64,000 nt of DNA from Pseudomonas fluorescens (GCF_001623525.1 NZ_CP015225.1:6770501-6834500), one strand, 5' to 3'. Positions 1-11,103 are shown, counted from the stretch's first letter. Notes: generated by a model not told the origin, from the letters alone. Program-made: numbers and translations.

Positions 1-317
1 TCGGCAATATCCTGCTCAAGTCCAGCGAAGGCCTGGCGACCATGATCGGCCAGCGCATCGAGGCCTTGTTCAAGCAAAGCTTCGCCTCGCGGGTGGTCGG
101 CGCCCTGGCGCTGCCGTTGATGCGTCGGTTGCAGGCTGACCTGGCGCCAGCGCGGCACAACGGTGCGAGTTTCCTTGGGTTGCAGGGGATCGTGATCAAG
201 AGTCACGGTTCGGCGGGGGTGCAGGGTTTCCAGAGTGCGATCAACCGAGCGGTGATCGAGATCCAGGAAAACCTGCCGGAGCGCCTGCATGGTCGCCTCG
301 AGGATTTGTTAACTTAG
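1..317 (+). CDS. plsX: Phosphate acyltransferase PlsX, C-terminal part
   Basis: The reading frame is open from the window edge (first full codon at position 3) to TAG at 315-317, about 104 residues. It contains [15 protein letters not shown], then a Gly-rich stretch with [18 protein letters not shown], which matches the C-terminal end of PlsX. PlsX makes acyl-phosphate from acyl-ACP for membrane phospholipid synthesis. The next gene is fabD, the usual order in gamma-proteobacteria. The N-terminal two thirds lie outside the window, so completeness cannot be judged. Confidence 0.9.
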   Translation, partial: GNILLKSSEGLATMIGQRIEALFKQSFASRVVGALALPLMRRLQADLAPARHNGASFLGLQGIVIKSHGSAGVQGFQSAINRAVIEIQENLPERLHGRLEDLLT

Positions 318-440
318 GCGTTTTCGTCCGACAATGCTTAAATGTGACCGGTCGGTTCAAGCCGCCATCCAACTCTCAGTTTCCTAGCGCCCCCAGGGGC
401 GTCAATTTTTGACGACAAGATCATTAGGGGCTTTGTTTTC

Positions 441-1379
441 ATGTCTGCTTCCCTCGCATTCGTCTTTCCAGGACAGGGCTCGCAGTCCCTCGGCATGCTG
501 GCCGAGCTGGGCGCGCAATACCCGCTGATCCTCGAAACATTCAAAGAAGCTTCCGATGCGCTCGGCTATGACCTCTGGGCACTGACCCAGCAAGGGCCGG
601 AAGAGCGCCTCAATCAAACCGATAAAACCCAGCCGGCCATCCTGACCGCCTCGATCGCATTGTGGCGCCTGTGGCTGGCTGAAGGCGGCGCGCGCCCGGC
701 ATTCGTCGCCGGTCACAGCCTGGGCGAATACAGCGCCCTCGTAGCCGCTGGCAGCCTGAGCCTGGGCGACGCGGTGAAACTGGTGGAGCGTCGTGGCCAG
801 TTGATGCAGGAAGCGGTTCCGGCCGGGCAGGGCGGCATGGCCGCGATCCTCGGCCTCGAAGACGCCGATGTGCTGGCCGCCTGTGCCGAAGCGGCGCAAG
901 GCGATGTGGTCAGTGCGGTGAACTTCAACTCCCCGGGCCAAGTAGTCATCGCCGGTGCCAAGGCGGCTGTCGAGCGCGCCATCGAGGGCTGCAAGGCCCG
1001 TGGAGCCAAGCGCGCCATGCCACTGCCGGTCAGCGTGCCGTCGCACTGCGAACTGATGCGTCCGGCTGCCGAGCGCTTTGCCGAATCCATCGCCGCCATC
1101 GACTGGCAGGCGCCGCAGATTCCCGTGGTGCAGAATGTCAGCGCCAACGTGGCGCCGGATCTCGAGACCCTCAAGCGTGATCTGCTGGAGCAACTCTACA
1201 AGCCGGTTCGCTGGGTCGAATCGGTGCAGACCCTGGCGGCCAAGGGCGCGACCGAGCTGGTCGAGTGCGGCCCTGGCAAAGTGCTGGCAGGCCTGAACAA
1301 ACGCTGCGCCGAAGGCGTATCGACTTCCAACCTCAACACCCCAGACGCCTTCGCTGCCGCCCGTGCAGCGCAGGCCTGA
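441..1379 (+). CDS. fabD: Malonyl-CoA:ACP transacylase FabD
   Basis: A 312-residue protein, the usual FabD length. It opens with the FPGQGSQ motif and has the nucleophile motif GHSLGEYSAL with Ser93. The later PSHCELM segment carries the catalytic His. It moves malonyl from CoA to the ACP phosphopantetheine to supply fatty acid elongation. It sits 123 bp after plsX and 15 bp before fabG. The ATG at 441 starts directly before the conserved N-terminal beta strand (SASLAFVFPGQ), so this start is well supported. Confidence 0.97.
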   Translation: MSASLAFVFPGQGSQSLGMLAELGAQYPLILETFKEASDALGYDLWALTQQGPEERLNQTDKTQPAILTASIALWRLWLAEGGARPAFVAGHSLGEYSALVAAGSLSLGDAVKLVERRGQLMQEAVPAGQGGMAAILGLEDADVLAACAEAAQGDVVSAVNFNSPGQVVIAGAKAAVERAIEGCKARGAKRAMPLPVSVPSHCELMRPAAERFAESIAAIDWQAPQIPVVQNVSANVAPDLETLKRDLLEQLYKPVRWVESVQTLAAKGATELVECGPGKVLAGLNKRCAEGVSTSNLNTPDAFAAARAAQA

Positions 1380-1394
1380 ACAGGAGAAGCTTGC

Positions 1395-2138
1395 ATGAGT
1401 CTGCAAGGTAAAGTTGCACTGGTGACCGGTGCAAGCCGTGGCATCGGCCAGGCCATCGCCCTGGAACTGGGTCGTCAAGGCGCCATCGTCATCGGCACCG
1501 CGACTTCCGCTTCGGGTGCCGAGCGTATTGCTGCGACCCTGAAGGAAAACGGCATCCAAGGCACCGGCCTTGAGTTGAACGTCACCAGCGACGAATCCGT
1601 TGCGGCGGTGCTGGCAAGCATCCAGGAGCAGTTCGGTGCGCCGGCGATCCTGGTCAACAATGCCGGTATCACCCGCGATAACCTGATGATGCGCATGAAA
1701 GATGACGAATGGTTCGACGTCGTCGACACCAACCTGAACAGCCTGTACCGGCTGTCCAAGGGCGTTTTGCGTGGCATGACCAAGGCTCGCTGGGGGCGAA
1801 TTATCAGTATCGGTTCGGTTGTGGGTGCCATGGGCAACGCAGGCCAAGTAAACTATGCTGCGGCGAAGGCCGGTCTGGAAGGTTTCAGCCGTGCGCTGGC
1901 GCGTGAAGTGGGTTCGCGCTCGATTACGGTAAACTCGGTTGCACCGGGTTTCATCGACACCGACATGACCCGTGAACTGCCGGAAGCACAGCGCGAAGCC
2001 TTGTTGACACAGATTCCGCTGGGTCGTCTGGGGCAAGCTCAAGAAATCGCGTCCGTGGTCGCTTTTCTTGCGTCGGACGGTGCGGCATACGTGACCGGGG
2101 CTACAATCCCGGTGAACGGCGGGATGTACATGAGTTAA
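1395..2138 (+). CDS. fabG: 3-oxoacyl-ACP reductase FabG
   Basis: A 247-residue classical short-chain dehydrogenase. The NADPH-binding motif TGASRGIG is near residue 12, NNAG near 88, the catalytic Ser in SIGSVVG, and YAAAKAG holds the Tyr and Lys of the active site. It reduces 3-oxoacyl-ACP in the elongation cycle. It follows fabD by 15 bp with an AGGAGAAG ribosome site (1382-1389), so both are probably co-transcribed. Its position between fabD and acpP separates it from the many other SDRs, including the sugar dehydrogenase at 15147. Confidence 0.97.
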   Translation: MSLQGKVALVTGASRGIGQAIALELGRQGAIVIGTATSASGAERIAATLKENGIQGTGLELNVTSDESVAAVLASIQEQFGAPAILVNNAGITRDNLMMRMKDDEWFDVVDTNLNSLYRLSKGVLRGMTKARWGRIISIGSVVGAMGNAGQVNYAAAKAGLEGFSRALAREVGSRSITVNSVAPGFIDTDMTRELPEAQREALLTQIPLGRLGQAQEIASVVAFLASDGAAYVTGATIPVNGGMYMS

Positions 2139-2249
2139 ATGTGACGGATTGCTTCAAAAAAATGTCATACGAGCTGTCTAAAATCCGTTATAAAGCTGCA
2201 ATCAATTTATAGACGGCGGGCCGCAGGGTTTGAGGAGTGAAGCTTTCGG

Positions 2250-2277
2250 TTGAAAAACCGAAAAGTTCTTCTATACA
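2250..2277 (+). promoter_or_regulatory. Candidate acpP promoter
   Basis: In the 191-bp fabG-acpP gap, TTGAAA (2250-2255) and TATACA (2272-2277) are separated by 16 bp, a fair sigma70 match. An 8-bp stem TTTCGGTT / AACCGAAA (2244-2251 with 2256-2263) overlaps the -35 region. acpP normally needs far more transcript than its neighbours, so its own promoter here is plausible. Inferred from sequence only. Confidence 0.5.
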
Positions 2278-2329
2278 CTTACCCACCGGCCAGCTGCCTG
2301 AATTTGTCCATTAGGAGTGAAAACAAGGT

Positions 2330-2566
2330 ATGAGCACCATCGAAGAGCGCGTCAAGAAAATCGTTGCCGAGCAACTGGGCGTTAAAGAAGAAGAAGTTGT
2401 GAACACCGCTTCCTTCGTAGAAGACCTGGGTGCCGACTCCCTTGACACCGTTGAGCTGGTGATGGCTCTGGAAGAGGAATTCGAGACCGAGATTCCTGAC
2501 GAAGAAGCTGAGAAGATCACTACTGTACAAGCTGCTATCGACTACGTTACCAGCCACCAGGCGTAA
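2330..2566 (+). CDS. acpP: Acyl carrier protein AcpP
   Basis: A 78-residue, strongly acidic protein. The motif [18 protein letters not shown] contains Ser37, the site of 4'-phosphopantetheine attachment. It carries the growing acyl chain through the FabD/FabG/FabF reactions encoded around it. An AGGAG site lies upstream (2312-2316), and a strong terminator follows within 30 bp, so acpP is probably its own abundant transcript as well as part of the fab cluster. Confidence 0.98.
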   Translation: MSTIEERVKKIVAEQLGVKEEEVVNTASFVEDLGADSLDTVELVMALEEEFETEIPDEEAEKITTVQAAIDYVTSHQA

Positions 2567-2595
2567 TCGTTTTTAGTCGTCGCTAGCTGTCATGG

Positions 2596-2630
2596 AAAAA
2601 CCGCACTGCCATCACGGCGTGCGGTTTTTT
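2596..2630 (+). terminator. Rho-independent terminator after acpP
   Basis: The inverted repeat AAAAACCGCAC (2596-2606) / GTGCGGTTTTTT (2619-2630), with extra GCC/GGC pairing in the centre, ends in six T. It lies 30 bp after the acpP stop codon and before fabF. Confidence 0.9.
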
Positions 2631-2674
2631 CTTTAGGCCTGATGCAAAGTCGTCATTAGAAAAAGGAGAGTGCT

Positions 2675-3919
2675 GTGTCGCGTAGACGCGTCGTAGTCAC
2701 CGGTATGGGTATGTTGTCGCCACTGGGCACGGATGTGCCGAGCAGTTGGCAGGGCATTCTGGCTGGCCGCAGTGGCATTGGTCTGATCGAACACACCGAC
2801 CTTTCTGCCTATTCCACCCGTTTTGGCGGCTCGGTAAAGGGCTTCAATGTCGAGGAATACCTGTCGGTCAAGGAAGCTCGCAAGCTTGACCTGTTCATTC
2901 AATACGGCTTGGCAGCCGGTTTCCAGGCAGTGCGCAACGCCGGGCTGGAAGTCACCGACGCCAACCGTGAACGCATCGGCGTGGCCATGGGCTCGGGTAT
3001 TGGCGGCTTGACCAATATCGAAGAAACCAGCCGCACGCTGCACGAATCGGGGCCGCGACGGATTTCTCCGTTCTTCGTGCCGGGCTCGATCATCAACATG
3101 ATTTCCGGTTTCCTGTCCATCCACCTGGGTGCCCAGGGACCCAACTACGCCATTGCCACGGCGTGCACCACCGGTACCCACTGCATCGGCATGGCCGCGC
3201 GCAACATCATGTACGACGAAGCCGACGTGATGATTGCCGGTGGCGCCGAGATGGCGGCTTGCGGCCTGGGCATGGGGGGCTTTGGTGCTTCCCGTGCGCT
3301 GTCGACCCGCAACGACGAGCCCGCCCGTGCGAGCCGGCCATGGGACAAGGGCCGCGATGGCTTCGTGCTGTCCGACGGTGCCGGTGCGCTGGTGCTCGAG
3401 GAGCTGGAGCACGCCAAGGCGCGCGGCGCGACCATCTACGCCGAACTGATCGGCTTTGGCACCAGCGGCGACGCCTACCACATGACGTCGCCACCGGCCG
3501 ATGGCGCCGGTGCTGCCCGTTGCATCGCCAACGCCTTGCGTGATGCGAAACTCAACGGCGAGCAAGTGCAGTACATCAACGCCCACGGCACTTCGACCCC
3601 GGCCGGCGACTTGGCCGAAGCCCAGGCGATCAAGACCGTGTTCGGCGATCACGCGTACAAGCTGGCGGTCAGTTCGACCAAGTCCATGACCGGTCACCTG
3701 TTGGGTGCGGCAGGGGCGGTGGAAGCGATCTTCAGCGTCCTGGCGATCAACAGCCAGACAGCGCCGCCGACCATCAACCTCGATGAGCCGGACGAAGGTT
3801 GCGACCTGGACTTCGTGCCGCACACTGCCCGCAGCATGGACATCGATGTGGTGCTGTCCAACTCCTTCGGCTTTGGCGGGACCAACGGTTCGCTGGTGTT
3901 CCGCCGGTTCGCCGGTTGA
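2675..3919 (+). CDS. fabF: 3-oxoacyl-ACP synthase II FabF
   Basis: A 414-residue condensing enzyme of the KAS II family. The catalytic triad is visible: Cys in [10 protein letters not shown], His in [11 protein letters not shown] and His in [13 protein letters not shown]. It condenses malonyl-ACP with acyl-ACP, including the palmitoleate to cis-vaccenate step. The start is GTG at 2675 with AAAGGAGAG seven bases upstream. Its TGA stop shares one base with the ATG of pabC, so translation of the two is probably coupled. Confidence 0.96.
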   Translation: MSRRRVVVTGMGMLSPLGTDVPSSWQGILAGRSGIGLIEHTDLSAYSTRFGGSVKGFNVEEYLSVKEARKLDLFIQYGLAAGFQAVRNAGLEVTDANRERIGVAMGSGIGGLTNIEETSRTLHESGPRRISPFFVPGSIINMISGFLSIHLGAQGPNYAIATACTTGTHCIGMAARNIMYDEADVMIAGGAEMAACGLGMGGFGASRALSTRNDEPARASRPWDKGRDGFVLSDGAGALVLEELEHAKARGATIYAELIGFGTSGDAYHMTSPPADGAGAARCIANALRDAKLNGEQVQYINAHGTSTPAGDLAEAQAIKTVFGDHAYKLAVSSTKSMTGHLLGAAGAVEAIFSVLAINSQTAPPTINLDEPDEGCDLDFVPHTARSMDIDVVLSNSFGFGGTNGSLVFRRFAG

Positions 3920-4734
3920 TGGAAAGCTGGGTCGACGGTCAGCCGGCCGACGTCCTGTCGCTGAAAGATCGCGGCCTGGCTTACGGCGATGGGTTGTTCG
4001 AGACCCTCGCCGTGCAGGGTGGCGAACCGGTGTTGCTGGCGCGTCACCTGCAACGCCTGGAAACCGGTTGCCGGCGGTTGGCGCTCAACGTCGACATGAG
4101 CGCGTTGAGCACCGAGTTGAATGCCTATGCCCGGCGCCTGGGCTACGGCGTGCTGAAGCTGATCGTGACCCGTGGCGACAGTCTGCGCGGTTATGCCGCA
4201 GATCCCTCGACCCCGGCCCGACGCATCCTGCAAGGGAGCCCACCAGCCGCTTATCCCGCCGCCCATGCCGAACAAGGCGTTCTGCTGTTTCCCTGCAGCG
4301 TGCGGTTGTCCGAGCAGCCCTTGCTTGCCGGCCTCAAACACCTCAATCGCCTGGAACAAGTGCTGGCTCGTGCCGAATGGAGCGATGGGCAATACGCCGA
4401 AGGCTTGATGCTGGATACGTCCGGGCGGGTGATCGAAGGTGTCTTCAGCAACCTGTTCCTGGTGCGCGACGGCGTGTTGTTCACGGCGGACCTGAGCCGT
4501 TGCGGCGTGGCCGGCGTGATGCGCGCAGAATTATTGTTTCAAGCCAAGTCCCAAGGCATCGCCACGCAAATCACGGATATCAGTCTCGAACAGCTGCACC
4601 AGGCTGATGAAGTCTTTGTCTGCAACAGCGTTTATGGCGTGTGGCCGGTACGCGGATGCGGTTCGGCGCGCTGGTCGGTTGGCCCGCTCACCCGTAAACT
4701 GCAAACCCTTGCCCGTGCGCTATTGGATGTTTGA
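3919..4734 (+). CDS. pabC: Aminodeoxychorismate lyase PabC
   Basis: A 271-residue fold-type IV PLP enzyme. Lys140 in GLKHLNRLEQVL is the Schiff-base lysine, and DRGLAYGDGLFET near the N terminus is typical of the family. It releases pyruvate from 4-amino-4-deoxychorismate to give p-aminobenzoate for folate. The frame is open further upstream, but ATG at 3919 overlaps the fabF stop (TGATG) and matches the family N terminus (MESWVDG), so it is the chosen start. mltG begins 3 bp after it. Confidence 0.93.
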   Translation: MESWVDGQPADVLSLKDRGLAYGDGLFETLAVQGGEPVLLARHLQRLETGCRRLALNVDMSALSTELNAYARRLGYGVLKLIVTRGDSLRGYAADPSTPARRILQGSPPAAYPAAHAEQGVLLFPCSVRLSEQPLLAGLKHLNRLEQVLARAEWSDGQYAEGLMLDTSGRVIEGVFSNLFLVRDGVLFTADLSRCGVAGVMRAELLFQAKSQGIATQITDISLEQLHQADEVFVCNSVYGVWPVRGCGSARWSVGPLTRKLQTLARALLDV

Positions 4735-4737
4735 TTC

Positions 4738-5898
4738 GTGAGACGTAAATTCTTGCTGCTGCTGGAGACCGGACTGGTTCTGGCAGGGCTGATGTTGGGC
4801 GCTTCGGCCTGGAAGATTCATTCGGCGCTGCAACAGCCGCTGAACATCACCCAGGAAGAATTGCTGGACGTGCCCAACGGGACCACCCCGACCGGAACCC
4901 TCAAGCGCCTCGAAGCCGATGGCCTGATCAAGGACGCCTTCTGGCTGCGGATCTATTGGCGCTTCAATCTCGCCGACCAGCCACTGCATTCCGGTGAATA
5001 TCGGATGGTGCCGGGCATGACCATGGAAGGCCTGATCGGTGTCTGGAAACGCGGCGAAGTGGTGCAGTACAGCGTGACGCTGGTGGAGGGCTGGAACTTC
5101 CGCCAGGTGCGCGCCGCACTGGCCAAGGATGAAAAACTCCAGCAGACCCTCACCGGCCTGAGCGACGCCCAGGTCATGGACCGTCTGGGTCACTCCGGGA
5201 TATTTCCCGAAGGCCGATTCTTCCCGGATACCTATCGCTTCGTGCGCGGCACCTCGGACGTCGACCTGCTGAAAAAAGCCTACGAGCGCCTGGAAGACGT
5301 GCTCGCCAAGGAGTGGGCACAGCGTGCCGCCGATGTGCCTTATACCCAGCCGTATCAGGCGCTGATCATGGCGTCGCTGGTGGAGAAGGAAACCGGCGTG
5401 CCCCAGGAACGCGGGCAGATTGCCGGCGTCTTTGTGCGGCGCATGCGCTTGGGGATGCTGCTGCAGACTGACCCCACGGTGATCTATGGCCTGGGCGAGC
5501 GCTATACCGGCAAACTCACCCGCGCCCATCTGAAAGAAGAAAATCCGTACAACACCTATTTGATTCCTGGCCTGCCGCCGACGCCGATTGCGATGGTGGG
5601 GCGCGAGGCGATTCATGCCGCGTTGAACCCGGCGCAGGGCAACAGCCTTTACTTTGTCGCCCGCGGTGACGGCAGCCACGTGTTCTCCGATGACCTGGAG
5701 TCGCACAACAACGCGGTGCGCGAATTCCAACTCAAGCGCCGTGCCGATTACCGCTCCAGTCCGGCCCCGGCAACACCGGACGAGCAGGCACCCATTCCCG
5801 CGGCATCACCCGACACGGCGCCCGACGCTGTACCCCAGGTGCCGCCCCAAGTGCCGGCTCCCGAACCGGATGCCAGCGAGCCGCCGAGCCCGCAATGA
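4738..5898 (+). CDS. mltG: Endolytic murein transglycosylase MltG
   Basis: A 386-residue protein with one N-terminal membrane segment (residues about 5-22, LLLLETGLVLAGLMLGA) and a periplasmic YceG domain. The ASLVEKETGVPQER segment contains the expected catalytic Glu, and LQTDPTVIYGLG and NPYNTY follow as in the family. MltG cuts nascent glycan strands and limits peptidoglycan chain length. The last 50 residues are a Pro/Ala-rich tail, longer than in E. coli. The start is GTG at 4738, and tmk follows by 19 bp. Confidence 0.93.
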   Translation: MRRKFLLLLETGLVLAGLMLGASAWKIHSALQQPLNITQEELLDVPNGTTPTGTLKRLEADGLIKDAFWLRIYWRFNLADQPLHSGEYRMVPGMTMEGLIGVWKRGEVVQYSVTLVEGWNFRQVRAALAKDEKLQQTLTGLSDAQVMDRLGHSGIFPEGRFFPDTYRFVRGTSDVDLLKKAYERLEDVLAKEWAQRAADVPYTQPYQALIMASLVEKETGVPQERGQIAGVFVRRMRLGMLLQTDPTVIYGLGERYTGKLTRAHLKEENPYNTYLIPGLPPTPIAMVGREAIHAALNPAQGNSLYFVARGDGSHVFSDDLESHNNAVREFQLKRRADYRSSPAPATPDEQAPIPAASPDTAPDAVPQVPPQVPAPEPDASEPPSPQ

Positions 5899-5908
5899 CT
5901 TTGATTAA

Positions 5909-7529
<1,621 letters not shown>

Positions 7530-7654
7530 CAGACACGGCCCAGTGTCCTGTTTCGCCAATACGTTCCTTTCTTGACGACAACAGACGCCGTCAAAAAGGA
7601 ACAGTATTTGTGACACAGGACGCTAAACTCAGCTCAATCGCAGCGGAGATCAGC

Positions 7655-8011
7655 ATGAACGAACCTGTCAGTCCCGGGCCACGCAACGGCATCCTGTCCC
7701 TGACTATCAAGGACAAGTCGGTGCTTTACGCCGCCTACATGCCTTTCATCAAGAACGGTGGCCTGTTCATTCCCACCAACAAGAATTATCGCTTGGGTGA
7801 TGAAGTGTTCATGCTCTTGAGCCTGATGGATGAGTCTGAAAAGATCCCGGTCGCCGGCAAGGTGATCTGGATTACCCCCAAAGGCGCCCAGGGCAACAGG
7901 GCCGCCGGCGTTGGTGTGCAATTCAGCGACGGCGACAATTCAGCCCGCAATCAGATCGAAACCCACTTGGCCGGCTCCCTGAAGTCCGACCGTCCCACTC
8001 ATACGATGTAG
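7655..8011 (+). CDS. pilZ: PilZ-domain type IV pilus assembly protein
   Basis: A 118-residue protein, the exact usual length of PilZ proper. It starts at ATG 7655 (MNEPVSPGPRNGILSLTIKDKSVLYAAYMPF), and the frame upstream is non-conserved. It has the beta-barrel pattern (GGLFIPT, LGDEVFMLLSL, KIPVAGKVIW) but no clear RxxxR c-di-GMP motif, which agrees with PilZ proper not binding the nucleotide. It is needed for pilus assembly with PilB and FimX. It lies between holB and tatD, as in P. aeruginosa. Confidence 0.92.
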   Translation: MNEPVSPGPRNGILSLTIKDKSVLYAAYMPFIKNGGLFIPTNKNYRLGDEVFMLLSLMDESEKIPVAGKVIWITPKGAQGNRAAGVGVQFSDGDNSARNQIETHLAGSLKSDRPTHTM

Positions 8012-8022
8012 CCCGGCCTTTT

Positions 8023-8817
8023 ATGCTTGTAGATTCCCATTGTCACCTTGACCGTCTCGACCTCGCTGCCCATGGCGGCTCCCTGGATGCTGCGCTGGAC
8101 GCGGCCCGTGAGCGGGGTGTCGGTCATTTCCTGTGCATCGGCGTCAGCGCCGACAACGCCGCCGACGTCAAGGCTCTGGCCGAACGTTATGCCGATGTCG
8201 ATTGCTCGGTCGGTGTTCACCCGCTGGATGTCCAGCCCGACGCCGCGCCGGCGCTCGATTGGTTGTTGCGTGAGCTGGACCATCCACGGGTAGTCGCCAT
8301 CGGCGAAACCGGCCTGGACTATCACTACGAACCGGAAGCCGCCGACGTGCAGCAGGCGTCGTTTCGGCTGCACCTGGAGGCCGCCCGGCAGACCGGCAAG
8401 CCGGTGATCATCCACACCCGCGGCGCCCGGGCCGACACCCTGGCCTTGCTGCGTGACGCCGCGCTGCCCCAGGCCGGGGTGCTGCATTGCTTCACCGAAG
8501 ATTGGGACATGGCCAAGGCCGCCCTGGACATGGGCTATTACATTTCCTTGTCCGGGATTGTCACGTTCCGCAATGCCGATGCATTGCGCGACGTTGCCAG
8601 CAAAGTGCCCGCTGATCGGCTGTTGGTGGAGACCGACTCGCCTTACCTGGCGCCCATTCCCTATCGTGGCAAGCCGAACCTTCCGCAATACGTACGGGAA
8701 GTGGCAGAGTTCCTGGCGATGCTGCGCGGTGAGTCCTACGAGCGGTTTGCCGAGCAGACGACGGAAAATTTTAAGCAGTTGTTTCCACTGGCTCACGTGC
8801 GTGTGGCGCAAGCCTGA
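8023..8817 (+). CDS. TatD/YcfH family metal-dependent hydrolase
   Basis: A 264-residue TIM-barrel hydrolase. It has the metal motif DSHCHLD at the N terminus, GETGLDYHY with the metal Glu, VIIHTRGA, HCFTEDW, and ETDSPYLAP with the last metal Asp. The family includes DNases such as TatD and YcfH, but the substrate in this subfamily is not settled. The gene starts 11 bp after pilZ and ends the operon; a hairpin follows. Confidence 0.92.
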   Translation: MLVDSHCHLDRLDLAAHGGSLDAALDAARERGVGHFLCIGVSADNAADVKALAERYADVDCSVGVHPLDVQPDAAPALDWLLRELDHPRVVAIGETGLDYHYEPEAADVQQASFRLHLEAARQTGKPVIIHTRGARADTLALLRDAALPQAGVLHCFTEDWDMAKAALDMGYYISLSGIVTFRNADALRDVASKVPADRLLVETDSPYLAPIPYRGKPNLPQYVREVAEFLAMLRGESYERFAEQTTENFKQLFPLAHVRVAQA

Positions 8818-9200
8818 ATTCCATGCAAAAAAAACCCGGGTTCTGGGGGGTGAATCCGGGTTAAGACCATTAGGAGTAAAACAAAGGCACGCGGTCCGTT
8901 GGTACCTTCATCAGCGCGTCACTTGGGGGAGATGTCGCGCCGACAGTTCAAGTATTGATCAGTATGCCAACCCGTCCAGTCTGGCCGGGGTGGTTTTTAA
9001 ACAAATTTGGAATACGCTCGCTTCGGATAAGTTCTCACTGTCGCCAAACCTCGCAGGCGCGGCGCATTGGCGTGAGAAACGGCGAGCCGGGCGTGTCGGT
9101 TTTGTGAAGAACAGTGGCCGAGAACGGATGATCCGTGCATTTTTGCGTAAGTTAGGCATAATACCCGGCTTCGAATTTTGACCCTTCAGACCTTTTTCTT
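8818..9200. other. Gap with a hairpin, no gene seen
   Basis: A 383-bp stretch between tatD and the TetR gene. AACCCGGGTTC (8833-8843) pairs with GAATCCGGGTT (8852-8862) around an 8-base loop. The run of A at 8827-8834 becomes a T run on the - strand, so the hairpin is a canonical terminator only in that direction; on the + strand it ends tatD without a U tract. The remainder (8880-9180) shows no convincing gene and presumably holds the regulator's promoter. Confidence 0.6.
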
Positions 9201-9839
9201 ATGCACAAAGAACCCCGTAAGGTCCGTGAGTTTCGCCGCCGCGAGCAGGAAATTCTCGACACCGCGCTCAAGTTGTTCCTCGACCAGGGTGAAGACAGTG
9301 TCACCGTCGAGATGATTGCGGATGCCGTGGGTATCGGCAAAGGCACGATTTATAAACATTTCAAATCCAAGGCGGAGATCTACCTGCGCCTGATGCTCGA
9401 CTACGAGCGCGATTTGAACGAGCTGCTGCATTCGGCCGATGTGGACAAGGACAAGGAGGCCCTGTCCCGGGCCTACTTCGAGTTCCGCATGCGCGACCCG
9501 CAGCGCTACCGCTTGTTCGATCGCCTGGAAGAGAAAGTGGTCAAGGGCAACCAGGTGCCGGAGATGGTCGAGGAGCTGCACAAGATCCGCGCCTCGAACT
9601 TCGAACGCCTGACGCTGCTGATCAAGGGCCGGATCAGCGAAGGCAAGCTCGAAGACGTGCCGCCTTATTTCCATTACTGCGCTGCCTGGGCGCTGGTGCA
9701 TGGCGCGGTGGCGCTGTATCACTCACCGTTCTGGAGCAACGTGCTGGAAGACCAGGAAGGTTTCTTCCAGTTCCTGATGGACATTGGTGTGCGCATGGGC
9801 AACAAGCGCAAGCGCGATACCGACGTCCCGAGCAACTGA
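9201..9839 (+). CDS. TetR/AcrR family transcriptional regulator
   Basis: A 212-residue regulator. The N-terminal HTH spans about residues 10-58 (RREQEILDTALKLFLDQ, then GIGKGTIYKHFKSKAEIY), followed by a helical ligand domain. The C terminus is basic (NKRKRDTDVPSN). It is not divergent from an obvious target. The nearest gene is the MoaA-type enzyme 153 bp downstream on the same strand, so the effector and targets cannot be named. ATG 9201 directly precedes the HTH. Confidence 0.88.
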   Translation: MHKEPRKVREFRRREQEILDTALKLFLDQGEDSVTVEMIADAVGIGKGTIYKHFKSKAEIYLRLMLDYERDLNELLHSADVDKDKEALSRAYFEFRMRDPQRYRLFDRLEEKVVKGNQVPEMVEELHKIRASNFERLTLLIKGRISEGKLEDVPPYFHYCAAWALVHGAVALYHSPFWSNVLEDQEGFFQFLMDIGVRMGNKRKRDTDVPSN

Positions 9840-9872
9840 GGCCGCACAGGCCAAGACATTCAGCTGTCTTAT

Positions 9873-9898
9873 TGCGCCATGTCCGCTTACATGGCGCA
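9873..9898. terminator. 10-bp stem hairpin between TetR gene and moaA
   Basis: GCGCCATGT (9874-9882) pairs perfectly with ACATGGCGC (9889-9897) around CCGCTT, with one more T-A pair outside. It lies 33 bp after the TetR stop. No T run follows, so it may be a weak terminator, a transcript-stabilising structure, or part of the moaA leader. Confidence 0.4.
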
Positions 9899-9992
9899 GT
9901 GTCCCAGTAATATACTCAGGCTTGGGTCTTGCGAAATCTTGATTTCTAGGTCAATTTTTGCGAGTCCGATTTTTCTCGTGCCGGAGTGACCC

Positions 9993-10961
9993 ATGATCGT
10001 TGACCGTCAAGGCAGGCGTTTCCGTAATCTGCGGATAAGCCTGACTTCAGCCTGCAATTACGCCTGTACCTATTGCGTGCCTGACGGCAAGCGGTTGGTG
10101 GCTGCGCAGGATGAACTGTCGGCCGAGGCCATGGCGCGTGGCGTGGCCTATTTGATCGAGGCCGCTGGCATCGAGCGGCTGCGCATCACCGGCGGCGAAC
10201 CGTTGGTCAGCCCCAAGCTCGAGCGTTTCATGATGGCGGTGGGGCAGATGGGCCTGGAGGACATCAGCCTGACCACCAATGGCCAGTTGCTGGCGAAAAA
10301 ACTGCCCTTGCTGGTAGACGCCGGTATCCGTCGCATCAACGTTTCCCTCGACACCCTGGACCCCGCCGCGTTTCGCAGTATCGCCCGGGGCGGCGACCTG
10401 GCGACCGTGCTCGATGGCATGGACCAGGCCCGAGCCGCCGGGATGAAGATCAAGGTCAACATGGTGCCATTGCGCGGGCAGAACCTGGACCAGGTGATGC
10501 CTTTGCTCGAATACTGTCTGGAACGTGGCTATGAGTTGCGTTTCATCGAGTTGATGCGCATGGGGCACCTGGCCAGCGACTCCAATGCTTTCCTGCAACA
10601 GTTCGTCAGCCTCCAGCAACTGCTCAGCCTGATCGGCGATCAGTACGAGTACCTGCAAGCCGATGCGCCGGTGGATGCTACCGCGGTGCGCTATGAGATA
10701 CCGGGGCTGGGGCACTTTGGCGTGATCGCCAACGAAAGCGTGCCTTTCTGCCGTACCTGCTCACGGTTGCGGTTGTCTTCCACTGGTTGGCTGCATGGCT
10801 GCCTGTCGTCGAGTAACCGTCATTTCGTCGGCGACCTGCTGGACAAGCCCCGCCACCAGGCATTGCCGGCGCTTCAGCGCTTGTTGGTCAAAGCGTTGGG
10901 GGACAAGCAGGAAGTGGCATTCTCCGGCGGCGCGACCATCATGAAAATCATCGGCGGCTGA
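9993..10961 (+). CDS. moaA: GTP 3',8-cyclase MoaA (radical SAM)
   Basis: A 322-residue radical SAM enzyme with the CNYACTYC cluster motif near residue 21, ITGGEP for SAM binding, and the second cluster at the C terminus (FCRTCSRLRL then HGCL). The protein ends in GG, which MoaA needs for activity. It makes 3',8-cyclo-GTP in the first step of molybdenum cofactor synthesis. It stands alone without other moa genes, so it may be one of two paralogues, as often in pseudomonads. ATG 9993 follows a GGAGTGACCC site. Confidence 0.9.
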   Translation: MIVDRQGRRFRNLRISLTSACNYACTYCVPDGKRLVAAQDELSAEAMARGVAYLIEAAGIERLRITGGEPLVSPKLERFMMAVGQMGLEDISLTTNGQLLAKKLPLLVDAGIRRINVSLDTLDPAAFRSIARGGDLATVLDGMDQARAAGMKIKVNMVPLRGQNLDQVMPLLEYCLERGYELRFIELMRMGHLASDSNAFLQQFVSLQQLLSLIGDQYEYLQADAPVDATAVRYEIPGLGHFGVIANESVPFCRTCSRLRLSSTGWLHGCLSSSNRHFVGDLLDKPRHQALPALQRLLVKALGDKQEVAFSGGATIMKIIGG

Positions 10962-10972
10962 ATAAGGCTTTT

Positions 10973-11103
10973 GTGGCGAGGGAGCTTGCTCCCGCTGGGT
11001 TGCGAAGCAGCCCCCTCTCAAGCTCACTCAATCAACCTGATCCACCGTGTCGCCGGGTTTTAGGGCCGCTGCGCGCCCCAGCGGGAGCAAGCTCCCTCGC
11101 CAC
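10973..11103. repeat. REPIN (paired REP sequences)
   Basis: GTGGCGAGGGAGCTTGCTCC at 10973 and its inverted partner ending at 11103 (GGAGCAAGCTCCCTCGCCAC) form a long hairpin around a 90-bp centre. It starts 12 bp after moaA. The same element occurs three more times in the following tandem array and at 24995, 29576 and 43516. Confidence 0.9.

Noticed and set aside
402..2042. A 546-codon frame on the - strand over fabD and fabG
   Set aside because: It lies antisense to two clearly conserved genes, has no family pattern, and is a usual by-product of GC-rich codon bias.
9840..9992. Molybdenum cofactor riboswitch before moaA
   Set aside because: Only one simple hairpin is seen; the multi-stem layout of that riboswitch cannot be built from these 153 bases by eye.
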